Assembly (NCBI GenBank): GCA_036501085.1 | Contig: DASYAZ010000077.1 | Coordinates: 1 to 23,554 of the forward strand | Length of the DNA stretch: 23,554 bases | Origin: GCA-003244245 sp036501085 | GTDB lineage: Bacteria; Actinomycetota; Actinomycetes; Mycobacteriales; Pseudonocardiaceae | Direction of reading: 5' to 3' | Shown here: positions 14,304 through 22,554 of the stretch, in pieces | Numbering within the stretch: position 1 is the first letter of the stretch | Layout: each line of letters starts with the position of its first letter | Position numbers and translations under genes: made by a program | Notes under the pieces: model-generated | Database searches by the model: none | Told to the model about the DNA's origin: nothing | What the model saw: the letters and a program-made list of their open reading frames with translations, nothing else

Positions 14304-14739
14304 TCGAGAAGATATGGTGAATCCCGCTTGGACTCCTTGCCTGCGTGGGGCCACCAGCACGAACGCCAGGTAGGCACGACATTCCCCCCGTCTTCCACCT
14401 CGCCCGCACGTTCTCTGTCAGATCAGGCAGGCAAGACTGAGCCTCCATAGATTTCGGCAGTCTAGGACTGGGTCTTTACCCGGTTTCGTGTTCTGGCCAT
14501 CGCCACGCCGAAGTCCAGGTGTGTGGAACGAGATCACGAGACGGTTCAGGAGATTGGTCACCGTTCAGTGATATTTTATCGGCAGGAACGGCTCCGAACC
14601 CGGATGCGCCCGATCTCGACTGTAGCCACCGCGCTGCCGTAAGCAGTCCGCGATGTGGACCGGCCGGCGATCCCGGACGCTCTCCCAGTCCGTTGAGCGC
14701 GCCCGCACCCGCACCCGCTAGGGCGCGTACTGTGCGGCG
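14304..14739. other. Intergenic gap before the STAS gene
   Basis: No gene is supported here. It should carry the promoter of the minus-strand hypothetical gene at one end and that of the STAS gene at the other. TACTGT at 14728-14733 could be a -10 box for leaderless transcription starting at the STAS GTG (14740). An AT-rich segment GATATTTTATC lies near 14570-14580. Nothing else stands out. Confidence 0.4.
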
Positions 14740-15117
14740 GTGGTCGACCTGCCGGAGGACGAGCCCTCCGCTGAGCAGCTTTTACGCATCGGGGTCCGTA
14801 GCGATGCGGCGGCGATCGTGGTCGTCGTGTCGGGTGAGGTGGACCTGCTCACCGTCGATCGGCTTCGGGTGGCGGTCGATGCGGCTTTGGTAGACGCCGC
14901 CGGGCGGCCGGTCGTGGTTGACCTGACTGCGGTGACCTACCTGGGCTCGCAGGGTTTGGCGGCACTGGCCGAGGCTGCCTCGGTGGCGAAAGGACGCCGT
15001 GAACCACTGCGGTTGGTCGTCGACCATGCCCGCGCTGTGGTCCGCCCGTTGCAGCTCAGCGGGTTGGATGAGGTGCTGGCACTGTACTACTCGGTTGAGC
15101 GGGCGCTGCTTCGCTGA
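14740..15117 (+). CDS. STAS-domain anti-sigma factor antagonist
   Basis: This 125-aa SpoIIAA/RsbV-type protein fills one STAS domain (about 15-118). The conserved loop DLTAVTYLGSQGLAALAEA contains S70, the expected phosphorylation site for a partner kinase; the usual sequence is D-S-x-G, and here it is G-S-Q-G. When unphosphorylated it should bind the anti-sigma kinase and release its sigma factor. The kinase gene follows 36 nt downstream on the same strand. The GTG start at 14740 gives a normal length and may be leaderless. No sigma-B/F-type sigma gene is in the immediate neighbourhood, so the target is elsewhere. Confidence 0.88.
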   Translation: MVDLPEDEPSAEQLLRIGVRSDAAAIVVVVSGEVDLLTVDRLRVAVDAALVDAAGRPVVVDLTAVTYLGSQGLAALAEAASVAKGRREPLRLVVDHARAVVRPLQLSGLDEVLALYYSVERALLR

Positions 15118-15153
15118 GCGGGGTGACGCCGAGTAGGGCATGCTTGCGCCACA

Positions 15154-15642
15154 ATGACACCGTCACCATCCGACCATCCCCGGCCCGCGCCACCGGCTGG
15201 GGAGCAGGCGGCCGGAAGCGCCGAGCCACGGACCCCACCCTCCGTGGGGTTCGAGCTGGTGCTCGGGGCGGATCCCGCGGCGCTGTCGTTGATCCGCGAC
15301 CGGCTTCGGCGCTGGCTGGCCGCACAGGGGTGGCCCGATGCTGAGCGTGAAGATCTGCTGCTGGCAGTGAGCGAAGCCGCATCGAACGCTGCCGAGCACG
15401 CCTACCCGCCCGGAGTGCACGGAACCATTGAAATCGACGGTCGAATCACCGAAATATCCGATGGTGCCCGGATGGTCGAGCTGACAGTCCGTGATCGTGG
15501 TCGCTGGCGTCCAATCCCTGAATTGCCGGAGAATCGCCGCCGTGGCATTCCGTTGATGAGAGCGGTGGTGGCAGATCTCGTCATCGAGGGCACCGATCAG
15601 GGTACCTGTGTGATGATGCGCGGCTGGCCTATCGGTCGGTAG
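15154..15642 (+). CDS. RsbW-like anti-sigma / ATP-binding serine kinase
   Basis: This 162-aa HATPase_c (GHKL) protein is of the SpoIIAB/RsbW type. After a Pro-rich N-terminus (1-30) the ATPase domain shows the N-box LLLAVSEAASNAAEHAYPP, the G1-like VRDRGRW, the G2-like RRRGIPLMRA and the terminal GTCVMMRG. Such proteins bind a sigma factor or another target and phosphorylate a STAS antagonist. The STAS gene lies directly upstream, so the two make a partner-switching pair. The ATG at 15154 has no strong Shine-Dalgarno. Whether the released partner is a sigma factor or another regulator cannot be judged here. Confidence 0.88.
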   Translation: MTPSPSDHPRPAPPAGEQAAGSAEPRTPPSVGFELVLGADPAALSLIRDRLRRWLAAQGWPDAEREDLLLAVSEAASNAAEHAYPPGVHGTIEIDGRITEISDGARMVELTVRDRGRWRPIPELPENRRRGIPLMRAVVADLVIEGTDQGTCVMMRGWPIGR

Positions 15643-15655
15643 TCTGCGGCCTGGG

Positions 15656-16348
15656 CTACCGGAAGTTGGAATCGGATCCCGTTTCAGATTTGTCTGCCTT
15701 CGACGGTGAACCGAAATCATCCGGAATCCACGATGGACGAGAGTTGCGTTCCTTGTCCGAACTGGCTGGTGCATCGGCATTGGCCGGGGTCTCTGGGTTG
15801 ACTGGAGTCGCCGGAGCCGGTGTGCTCGCCTTCGCGGGGGGTTGCGTGGCGGGCGCCGGAGCCGCCGGCTTCTTCGGGACCGACCGGTGGGGTGCCGGGT
15901 TCGACTGTTCGTGCCGGTGCGGGCGCTCCCGTGGCGGGAGCGGCTTGCGCGGCGGCGGTGCTAGACGCACCGGAGGCGTCTGGGGCGCGGGGGCTTGATG
16001 AGCGGCTGGCGGCGGTGCCTGCGGGGCGGGCGCTTGCTGCACCGGGACTTGCTGGGCCACCGGCGCCTGCTGGGCGGCTGGAGGTGCCTGAGGAGCTGCC
16101 GGTGCCTGGTGAACCGGAGGTTCCTGGGGAGCTGCCGGTGCCTGGGGCGCCCTCTGCTGGGATGCGGGCTCAGGAGTGCTCGCCTTGAGTGGAACCCCAG
16201 CCGGCGGAGCGGTGTCGAAGGAGACCTGCTCGCGACCGGTGGTCTGGTGTTGCTGTACGACGAGGGCGCCCAGCCCGCCGACCGCGGCAACGGCGGTCGC
16301 CAGAAAGGCCACCAGCATTTCATTCGAACGAACCCAGCGCGCGTTCAT
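15656..16348 (-). CDS. Pro/Ala/Gln-rich membrane-anchored protein
   Basis: This 230-aa protein begins with MNARWVRSNE and one membrane helix (about 11-32, MLVAFLATAVAAVGGLGALVV). The rest is low-complexity: repeats of the type QAPAAPQ, QAPVAQQ and PAPQAPPPA at about 65-135, a basic PPRKPLPPRERPHRHEQ segment, a Pro/Ala/Lys stretch and a polar end SWIPDDFGSPSKADKSETG. Such proteins reach across the cell wall or form extended scaffolds; the function is unknown. Strong composition bias explains the open frames on the opposite strand. A purine-rich GGGAGGGGG lies just upstream of the ATG. It ends 14 bp from the convergent RsbW-like gene. Confidence 0.75.
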   Translation of the reverse strand: MNARWVRSNEMLVAFLATAVAAVGGLGALVVQQHQTTGREQVSFDTAPPAGVPLKASTPEPASQQRAPQAPAAPQEPPVHQAPAAPQAPPAAQQAPVAQQVPVQQAPAPQAPPPAAHQAPAPQTPPVRLAPPPRKPLPPRERPHRHEQSNPAPHRSVPKKPAAPAPATQPPAKASTPAPATPVNPETPANADAPASSDKERNSRPSWIPDDFGSPSKADKSETGSDSNFR

Positions 16349-16678
16349 CTAAGACCCCCTCCCGGCTCGACTCCCCAGGAATTGAACCAGACTTACATGG
16401 ACGAGATAATGGAGATCCGTGGAGAATCCGCAGAAAAATCCGCGAACGGTGAGAATTTCACCTACGCCATAGTGAAATTTTCACCTGCGGCGGTGCAATG
16501 CACGACTCCCCTCGATGGTACGGCCCCGACCCGCATGCCAGAGTAGGTTGCTATTCTGCGAGGAGCAACCCTGTGTTATCAGAGGTTCTATAGGGCGCAC
16601 GTCATCTGGGCAGGTGAATTCACAATGTCACGAGGCATGTGCACACCGTGAAGGTGACTGGTCAGTGGGGGGACGGCC
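16349..16678. promoter_or_regulatory. Divergent regulatory region upstream of dioxygenase
   Basis: These 330 bp separate two divergent genes, and the middle part is less GC-rich than the surroundings. They contain two 15-bp palindromic repeats (16449-16486), annotated separately. A G-rich GTGGGGGGAC near 16665 serves as a ribosome binding site for the dioxygenase. I could not assign -10 and -35 boxes with confidence. Confidence 0.5.
16449..16486. promoter_or_regulatory. Two direct copies of a palindromic operator
   Basis: GTGAGAATTTCACCT (16449-16463) and GTGAAATTTTCACCT (16472-16486) differ at two of 15 positions. Each contains the inverted half-sites GTGA and TCAC. The copies are 23 bp apart, close to two helical turns. 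The pattern is typical of a cooperative repressor or activator. It could control the dioxygenase-phosphatase unit, the divergent Pro-rich gene, or both. No regulator gene is adjacent. Confidence 0.6.
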
Positions 16679-18139
16679 ATGGGCAATGACTACCTTGCGG
16701 GCAACTACGCACCGGTGCGCCGGGAGCTTACGATCACCGAGCTGGCGGTCACCGGCACCATCCCGGCCCATCTGGACGGTCGCTACCTCCGGAACGGGCC
16801 GAACCCGATCGCCGAGGTCGACCCAGCTGTCTATCACTGGTTCGGCGGTGATGGCATGGTCCATGGGGTTCGCCTGCGAGACGGCAGGGCCGAGTGGTAC
16901 CGCAATCGCTGGATCCGCACCCCCGCGGTGGCACGGGCGCTCGGCGAGGCGCCGCCCCGCCCGGCCGCCATCCGGACCGGGCTGGAGCTGCTGGGCGCCA
17001 ACACCAACGTGATCGGCCACGACGGCCGCATCCTGGCGCTGATAGAGGGCGGGATCACCTGCTACGAGCTCACCGATGAACTGGAGACCCTCGGCCCCTG
17101 CGACTTCGGCGGGACGGTGCACGGCGGCTACACCGCGCACCCCAAGCGTGATCCGGATACCGGAGAGTTGCACGCGGTCTCCTACTCGTTCGGCCGCGGC
17201 AACCGGGTCCAGTACTCAGTGGTCGGCGCCGACGGGCGAGCCCGCCGCACGGTGGACGTCGAGGTCACCGGCAGCCCGATGATGCACGAATTCTCGCTGA
17301 CCGAAAACCATGTCGTGTTCTACGACCTTCCGGTCGTCTTCGACCCCCGCCAGGCAGTCGAGGTCGCCGTGCCGCGGGCGCTCCGGACGCCGGCCCGGCT
17401 GGTGCTGTCCGCGCTCATCGGCCGGGTTCGAGTACCTGATCCGATCCTGGCGATGATCGGGAAGGGAATGAGCGGGAACGCGAACCTGCCCTACCGGTGG
17501 GACCCCCACTACCCAGCCCGCGTCGGTGTCATGCCGCGCACCGGCGGAGCCGGTGACATCCGCTGGTTCGACGTCGAGCCGTGCTATGTCTTCCACCCAC
17601 TCAACGCCTACGACGACTGCGAGAGCGTGGTCCTCGACGTCGTGCGGCATCCCGCCATGTTCGTCACGGATTTCCACGGCCCCAACGAGGGACCCGCGAC
17701 CCTGGATCGGTGGGTCGTCGACCTCGCCGACGGCAAGGTCCGCGAGGCCCGCCTCGATGATCACCCACAGGAGTTCCCCCGCATCGATGATCGGCTCGTC
17801 GGCCGGCAGCACCGTTACGGGTACGCGACAACAACCACCACGACCGGGGCCGGCGCTGCCGACGCGGTACTCAAGCATGATCTACGCTGTGGCCAGGCCA
17901 GTGTTCGGCGGCTGGGGGCTCACCATTATGTCGACGAGGTTGTCTTCGTGCCGAATTCCCCGCAGGCCGCCGAGGATGACGGGGTTCTCCTGGGGTTCGT
18001 CTATGACGCCGATACTGACCGCAGTGACCTGCGGATCCTCGACGCGACCAGCCTCGAGACGATCGCCGCGGTTCACCTGCCCGGTCGTGTCCCGCACGGA
18101 TTCCACGGCAACTGGGTGCCGCAGGCACAGCGCCCCTGA
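16679..18139 (+). CDS. Carotenoid-cleavage-type dioxygenase (RPE65/CCD family)
   Basis: This 486-aa non-heme iron dioxygenase should cleave a C=C bond of a carotenoid, apocarotenoid or stilbene-like compound with O2. The N-terminus YLAGNYAPVRRELT and GRYLRNGPNP is typical of the family. The four iron-binding histidines fit H154 (TAHPKRDP), H203 (MMHEFSLT), H306 (FHPLNAYDD) and H476 (HGFHGNW). The second-sphere acid region HPQEFPRID is present. The length is normal for a bacterial CCD. A G-rich ribosome site precedes ATG 16679. No carotenoid synthesis genes are nearby, so the substrate is open. A phosphatase gene follows 53 nt later. Confidence 0.95.
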   Translation: MGNDYLAGNYAPVRRELTITELAVTGTIPAHLDGRYLRNGPNPIAEVDPAVYHWFGGDGMVHGVRLRDGRAEWYRNRWIRTPAVARALGEAPPRPAAIRTGLELLGANTNVIGHDGRILALIEGGITCYELTDELETLGPCDFGGTVHGGYTAHPKRDPDTGELHAVSYSFGRGNRVQYSVVGADGRARRTVDVEVTGSPMMHEFSLTENHVVFYDLPVVFDPRQAVEVAVPRALRTPARLVLSALIGRVRVPDPILAMIGKGMSGNANLPYRWDPHYPARVGVMPRTGGAGDIRWFDVEPCYVFHPLNAYDDCESVVLDVVRHPAMFVTDFHGPNEGPATLDRWVVDLADGKVREARLDDHPQEFPRIDDRLVGRQHRYGYATTTTTTGAGAADAVLKHDLRCGQASVRRLGAHHYVDEVVFVPNSPQAAEDDGVLLGFVYDADTDRSDLRILDATSLETIAAVHLPGRVPHGFHGNWVPQAQRP

Positions 18140-18192
18140 CCTTGATCACGGACCGGGATGGCGGCAACACCGACGAGAGGGGGACGGATCGG

Positions 18193-18963
18193 ATGGGGGA
18201 GACCGGATCCGCAGTGCGCAGCAACAGGTGTCTGGACTGGCCAGGCTGCTACAACGTCCGCGACCTCGGTGGCCTGCACACAGCGGATGGTCACCTGACC
18301 CGCTGGGGCGCCGTCGTCCGCTCGGAGGCGCCCCACCTGCTCACCGCCGAAGGCTGGACAGCCGTGCAGCGGCACAACATCCGTACCATCGTGGACCTGC
18401 GCAATGACGACGAGATCAAACCCGACCTCGCGCCTCGGCCGGCTGATCTGCACGTGCTCCGGGCCCCGCTGGACGCCTCGCAGGCCGTCGAGTTCTGGAA
18501 CCGGTGGGCCACCGGTGGGCAGATCGCTACCCCGCTGTACTATCGGCCCTTCCTGGACTGCTTTCCGCAACGGATCGCAAGTGCCCTCGGTGCCATCGCC
18601 CACGCCCGCCCCGGCGGTGTCCTCGTGCACTGCGCCCAGGGCCGTGATCGCACCGGGCTGGTGACCCTGGTACTGCTTGCGCTGCTCGGAGTGCCGGCAG
18701 AGGATATCGCCGCCGATTATGTCTTGAGCGCTCGCCGCCTGGCGCCCCTGTTCGCCCGCCTGGGCCAGCAAGACCCGGGCCCGGGAACCGGGACGTTGCT
18801 AACCAGCATGGGAACCTCGGCGCGAGAGATCATCATCGATACGGTGACGTCGCTGCAGCCCGCGGCCTACCTACGCTCGGCCGGCCTGTGCGAGGCGGAC
18901 CTCGCCACGTTGCGCGCTCGCTTGCTCGAGTCCGGCGATATGACCCAGGACACTGCCGAATGA
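18193..18963 (+). CDS. Tyrosine-protein phosphatase, PTP/DSP-like
   Basis: This 256-aa phosphatase has the signature VHCAQGRDRTG (145-155), with nucleophile C147 and phosphate-binding R153. The N-terminus NVRDLGGLHT (21-30) and TIVDLRNDDE (65-74) are typical of the MptpB/IphP-like group of bacterial Tyr phosphatases (Y_phosphatase3). The likely substrates are phosphotyrosine proteins or phosphoinositides, not determinable here. ATG 18193 is preferred because GAGGGGGAC lies about 8 nt upstream. A TTG at 18142 would add 17 residues without clear homology. It is probably cotranscribed with the dioxygenase. Its stop lies 1 nt from the stop of the convergent gene. Confidence 0.9.
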   Translation: MGETGSAVRSNRCLDWPGCYNVRDLGGLHTADGHLTRWGAVVRSEAPHLLTAEGWTAVQRHNIRTIVDLRNDDEIKPDLAPRPADLHVLRAPLDASQAVEFWNRWATGGQIATPLYYRPFLDCFPQRIASALGAIAHARPGGVLVHCAQGRDRTGLVTLVLLALLGVPAEDIAADYVLSARRLAPLFARLGQQDPGPGTGTLLTSMGTSAREIIIDTVTSLQPAAYLRSAGLCEADLATLRARLLESGDMTQDTAE

Positions 18964-18964
18964 C

Positions 18965-19456
18965 TCAGAAATTGCCGAACGAGAACGACCGGCCAGCGGC
19001 CGCGGAGCCAAGGGTGACGTTCAGCGGGAGGGTGAAGGACTTCCCCGTGCATTGCGAGGCGGCGTTGGCTGCCATCGTCACGGAGATCTCGTAGGCCCGG
19101 ATGCTACCCGGCTGGATGAAGCCAGGTGGTGATTGGACCGGAGCGGTGGTGACCGCCCCAGCGGGGCACGCTCCCACCGCCTTCGACTGCCCGGCGTCGA
19201 TCGCCGTCACCTGCACGCCGTAGTCGGCGGGGTTGCGGACGTAGAGCGGGAAGGTCTTCGTCGTCCCGGGAGTGAGGTTGCGGAGGTCGTTATCCGGCGT
19301 GACGCTGAGCTCGGCTGAGGTGGTGGTACCGGCGGGCTGGCTCAGGCCGATGATTCCGATGAAGAATCCCGCACCGACCAGCGCGAGGGCGATGAGCAGG
19401 GCCAGGCCGTCGAAGACGTTCAGGCTTCGGACCGTGGTACCTATGCTGTTCTCCAC
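18965..19456 (-). CDS. Membrane-anchored exported protein of unknown function
   Basis: This 163-aa protein has a short cytoplasmic start, MENSIGTTVRSLNVFDG, a membrane helix (about 16-38, LALLIALALVGAGFFIGIIG) and an extracytoplasmic beta-rich domain. That domain has SAELSVTPDNDLRNLTPGTT, FPLYVRNPADYGVQVTAIDA and a pair of cysteines (GACPAG, SQCTGK) that may form a disulfide. Asn/Pro-containing strands suggest an Ig-like fold. The GTG at 19456 is preferred because GGAGG lies about 8 nt upstream. The frame extends to a GTG at 19483. I recognise no named family. It faces the phosphatase gene, with stops 1 nt apart. Confidence 0.7.
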   Translation of the reverse strand: MENSIGTTVRSLNVFDGLALLIALALVGAGFFIGIIGLSQPAGTTTSAELSVTPDNDLRNLTPGTTKTFPLYVRNPADYGVQVTAIDAGQSKAVGACPAGAVTTAPVQSPPGFIQPGSIRAYEISVTMAANAASQCTGKSFTLPLNVTLGSAAAGRSFSFGNF

Positions 19457-19564
19457 TGCGGACTCCCTCCGAGGCCCAGACACCGCGCCACGAGCTGCTG
19501 TTCTACCGGACGTCCGGCGCTGCTGTCGACTCTCCGTGCCCGAAACGCTGCGTTCTGTTGCCGT

Positions 19565-19585
19565 AAAAGGCTAGGCGGTGCCGCC
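19565..19585 (-). terminator. Possible terminator after pntB
   Basis: On the minus strand, GGCGG-CA-CCGCC (19574-19585) is followed a few bases later by TTTT (19565-19568), some 40 nt after the pntB stop. The stem is short, so this is a weak candidate for ending the transhydrogenase transcript. Confidence 0.35.
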
Positions 19586-19626
19586 GGGCGGGTACCACCT
19601 GGGGCCTGGGCGGGAGAACCAGCAGT

Positions 19627-21012
19627 TCAGAGGGCCTTGAGTTCCTCGATCACGGACTCCACCGAGGATTTGGCGTCGCCGAAGAGCATGGCGGTGCCGG
19701 GGGAGTAGTACAGCTCATTCTCGATGCCGGCGAAACCGGGATTCATCGAGCGCTTGAGCACGATGACCGATTTGCTCTTGTCGACGTTGAGGATCGGCAT
19801 GCCGTGGATGGGTGAGCTCGGGTCGTTGCGGGCGGCGGGGTTCGTGACGTCGTTGGCGCCGATCACCAGCGCGACGTCGGCGCGGGCGAACTCGTCGTTG
19901 ATCTCGTCCATCTCCTTGAGCTGCTCGTAGGGCACGTCGGCCTCGGCGAGTAGCACGTTCATGTGCCCGGGCATCCGCCCGGCCACCGGGTGGATGGCGT
20001 ACTTGACCTCCACGCCCTTGTCCTCGAGCAGTTTGGCCATGTCCCGCACGGTGTGCTGGGCCTGTGCCACGGCCATGCCGTAGCCGGGCACCACGATCAC
20101 CTCGTTGCCGTATGCCATCTGGACTGCCGCGTCGGCCGCGTTGGTCTCGCGGACGGTCTTGTCGCCGAGTTCGCGACCGCCGGCCGCCACGCTGCCTCCG
20201 CCGAACCCGCCGGCGACGATCGCGGGGATGGACCGGTTCATCGCCTTGGCCATCAGGTTGGTGAGGATCGAACCGGAGGCACCGACGATCATGCCGGCGA
20301 CGATCATGGCGGTGTTGTTCAGCGCCAGCCCGGCCGCTGCCGCCGACAGCCCGGTCAGCGCGTTGAGCAGCGAGATCACCACTGGCATGTCGGCGCCGCC
20401 GATCGGCAGCACGACCAGCAGCCCCAGTGCTGCGGCGAACACCAGCGTCCCGATGATCAGCAGTTCGGCGCTGCCACCGAAGCCGATGGCTATCGCGCAC
20501 GCGAGGGCCGCGACCAGCGCCAGTGCGTTGACCAACTGCTGTGGTCGACCCAGGCTGATCGGGCGGCCGGGGACGAGGCCTTGCAGCTTGCCGAAGGCCA
20601 CCAGCGAGCCCCAGAACGACACCGAGCCGACGATCGCGCCGAACAGCGAGGCGACCATCACGTAGGCCGGCTCCCCAGCGAAGCCGTCGGTGCTGTTGAA
20701 CTCCACCCAGGCGATCAGCGCGACCGCGCCACCGCCGACGCCGTTGAACAGCGCGACCATCTGCGGCATCGCGGTCATCTTCACCTGTCGGGCCGCCGGT
20801 ACCCCGAGCGCCGTGCCGAGGATCACTCCCAGCACGATCAGCGCCCAGTTGCCCACCCCGGGGGTCAGCACACTCGCGATCACCGCGATGCCCATCCCGG
20901 CCGCCGCTATCAGGTTGCCCCGGACCGCGGTGCGCGGCCCGGTCAGGCCCATCAAGCCGTAGATGAACAGTGCGAAAGCGACGATATAGAGCACCACGAC
21001 CAGAGTTGTCAT
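19627..21012 (-). CDS. pntB: NAD(P) transhydrogenase subunit beta
   Basis: PntB (461 aa) carries part of the proton channel and the NADP(H)-binding domain of the membrane transhydrogenase, which drives NADPH formation from NADH with inward proton flow. Several membrane helices fill residues 1-265. The soluble domain III has the Rossmann motif VVPGYGMAVAQAQH (307-320), GRMPGHMNVLLAEADVPYE, the NADPH-contact segment VIGANDVTNPAARND (383-397) and KRSMNPGFAGIENELYY (420-436). The length matches the family. Its start overlaps the end of pntAB by 4 bp (ATGA). It is the last gene of the three-gene operon. Confidence 0.97.
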   Translation of the reverse strand: MTTLVVVLYIVAFALFIYGLMGLTGPRTAVRGNLIAAAGMGIAVIASVLTPGVGNWALIVLGVILGTALGVPAARQVKMTAMPQMVALFNGVGGGAVALIAWVEFNSTDGFAGEPAYVMVASLFGAIVGSVSFWGSLVAFGKLQGLVPGRPISLGRPQQLVNALALVAALACAIAIGFGGSAELLIIGTLVFAAALGLLVVLPIGGADMPVVISLLNALTGLSAAAAGLALNNTAMIVAGMIVGASGSILTNLMAKAMNRSIPAIVAGGFGGGSVAAGGRELGDKTVRETNAADAAVQMAYGNEVIVVPGYGMAVAQAQHTVRDMAKLLEDKGVEVKYAIHPVAGRMPGHMNVLLAEADVPYEQLKEMDEINDEFARADVALVIGANDVTNPAARNDPSSPIHGMPILNVDKSKSVIVLKRSMNPGFAGIENELYYSPGTAMLFGDAKSSVESVIEELKAL

Positions 21013-21341
21013 CGCCGGTCAGTGCCTCCAGTGCCGCCATTGCGGGCCGCGGCCTTGGCGGGTTGCTTGCCCTTGAACATGCCCAGCATCCGGTCGGTGA
21101 CCAGGAACCCGCCCACCACGTTGATGGTGCCGAACGCGATCGCCACCACCAGTAGCAACTTGTCGAAGACCGAGAGGTCATGACCCAGGCCCAGTACCAC
21201 GATGCCGCCCAGCAGCACGATGCCGTGGATGGCGTTGGTGCCCGACATCAGCGGTGTGTGCAGGGTGTTGGGCACCTTGGAGATCACTGCGAAGCCGACG
21301 AAACCGGCTAGCACGAGGATCGCCAGGTTGGCGAGCAGCAT
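21009..21341 (-). CDS. pntAB: NAD(P) transhydrogenase subunit alpha part 2
   Basis: This 110-aa protein forms the membrane portion of the split alpha subunit. Three hydrophobic helices are visible at about 3-20, 38-55 and 62-82, with conserved NTLHTPLMSGTNAIHGIVL and FGTINVVGGFLVTDRML. A positively charged tail GKQPAKAAARNGG ends it. In bacteria with a three-subunit enzyme this gene lies between pntAA and pntB, as here. It overlaps both neighbours (1 bp with pntAA, 4 bp with pntB), showing tight translational coupling. Confidence 0.96.
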   Translation of the reverse strand: MLLANLAILVLAGFVGFAVISKVPNTLHTPLMSGTNAIHGIVLLGGIVVLGLGHDLSVFDKLLLVVAIAFGTINVVGGFLVTDRMLGMFKGKQPAKAAARNGGTGGTDRR

Positions 21342-22468
21342 CAGCGGTCGCCCCCTTCCCGGGTGATGCAGGAGCGCACCAGCACTTCGTCCTCGGAGTC
21401 TGGGGTAAGCCGGCCCTGATCGTCCACCATCAGCTCCAGCAGGGACTGCACGTTGCGGGCGTACAGCTCGCTCGCGTGTTCGGGCATCGTGGCCGGCAGG
21501 TTCAGTGGCGAGGCGATCGTCACGTCGTGGCGGACCACCACCTCGCCCGGCTCGGTCAGCTCGCAGTTGCCGCCGGTCTCCCCGGCCAGGTCGACGATCA
21601 CGCTGCCGGGTCGCATCCCCTTCACCGCCTCGGCGGTGACCAGGATGGGAGCCTTGCGGCCGGGTACCAGCGCGGTGGTGATCACGATGTCGAACCCGCT
21701 GGTCGCCTCGGTCAGCCGCTGCTTCTGCTCGGCTCGCTCGTCATCGGTCAGCTCGCGGGCGTAGCCGCCCTCCCCGGCCGCCTCGATGCCCAGGTCGAGC
21801 CATTTCGCGCCCAGCGAGCGCACCTGGTCGGCGACCTCGGGCCGGACGTCGTAGCCGGTGGTCCTGGCCCCCAGGCGCTTGGCGGTGGCCAGCGCCTGCA
21901 GCCCGGCCACCCCGACGCCCAGGATCAGCGCGCTCGCCGGTTTGACGGTGCCGGCGGCCGTGGTCAGCATCGGGAAGAACCGGGTGGACAGCTCGGCCGC
22001 GAGCAGTACCGCCTTGTACCCGGCCACGTTGGCCTGCGAGGACAGCGCGTCCATCGACTGCGCACGCGAGATCCGGGGGATCGCCTCCATGGCGAACGCG
22101 GTCACGCCCGCCTCGCGAAGCTTGCCGGCGATCTCCGGGTCGGAGCGCGGGGCCAGGAACCCGATGAGCACGGTCCCGCTGTGCAGCCGTTCGATCTCCT
22201 CGTCGGTCGGGGGCGCGACCTTGACCACGACGTCGGCGTCCCACGGGTCACCAATCGTCGCGCCGGCCTCGATGAACATCTCATCGGGCATCAGGGCACC
22301 CACTCCGGCACCGGACTCGACAACGACGTGCAGCCCGCGGCTGGTCAGCTTCTCGACCATCTTGGGCACCAGGGCGACCCGGCGCTCACCGTCACGGGAT
22401 TCCTGGGGCACGCCAACCCGGGCGCCCGGGCGGTCTTGCGATGACGTCACCCGCAGAGCATCGGACAT
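21341..22468 (-). CDS. pntAA: NAD(P) transhydrogenase subunit alpha part 1
   Basis: PntAA (375 aa) is the soluble NAD(H)-binding domain I of the proton-translocating transhydrogenase. It shows the family start RVGVPQESRDGERRVALVP (17-35), the RISRAQSMDALSSQ loop (132-145), the NAD Rossmann motif LGVGVAGLQALATAKRLGA (183-201) and VDLAGETGGNCE (292-303). The frame is open to an ATG at 22525, but ATG 22468 gives a start close to the family norm. No Shine-Dalgarno is visible before it, so the mRNA may be leaderless. It leads the operon pntAA-pntAB-pntB. Confidence 0.95.
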   Translation of the reverse strand: MSDALRVTSSQDRPGARVGVPQESRDGERRVALVPKMVEKLTSRGLHVVVESGAGVGALMPDEMFIEAGATIGDPWDADVVVKVAPPTDEEIERLHSGTVLIGFLAPRSDPEIAGKLREAGVTAFAMEAIPRISRAQSMDALSSQANVAGYKAVLLAAELSTRFFPMLTTAAGTVKPASALILGVGVAGLQALATAKRLGARTTGYDVRPEVADQVRSLGAKWLDLGIEAAGEGGYARELTDDERAEQKQRLTEATSGFDIVITTALVPGRKAPILVTAEAVKGMRPGSVIVDLAGETGGNCELTEPGEVVVRHDVTIASPLNLPATMPEHASELYARNVQSLLELMVDDQGRLTPDSEDEVLVRSCITREGGDR

Positions 22469-22554
22469 GATCGGTGCAACGTCTAGTGCAGGCGAGTAAA
22501 CGTTGGCCGTCACACAGACGCTCATCGGTCACGAGGGGCCCATTCTCCAGCCGA

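Noticed and set aside
13740..14450. 236-codon plus-strand open frame
   Set aside because: The opposite frame (13779-14303) has helical, protein-like sequence, while this one is repetitive and domain-free. I kept the minus-strand gene.
19963..21183. 406-codon plus-strand open frame
   Set aside because: It mirrors pntB and pntAB and encodes His/Asp/Gln/Arg-rich sequence with no domain. The minus-strand genes are clear.
21254..22444. 396-codon plus-strand open frame
   Set aside because: It is opposite pntAA and shows antisense composition bias only.
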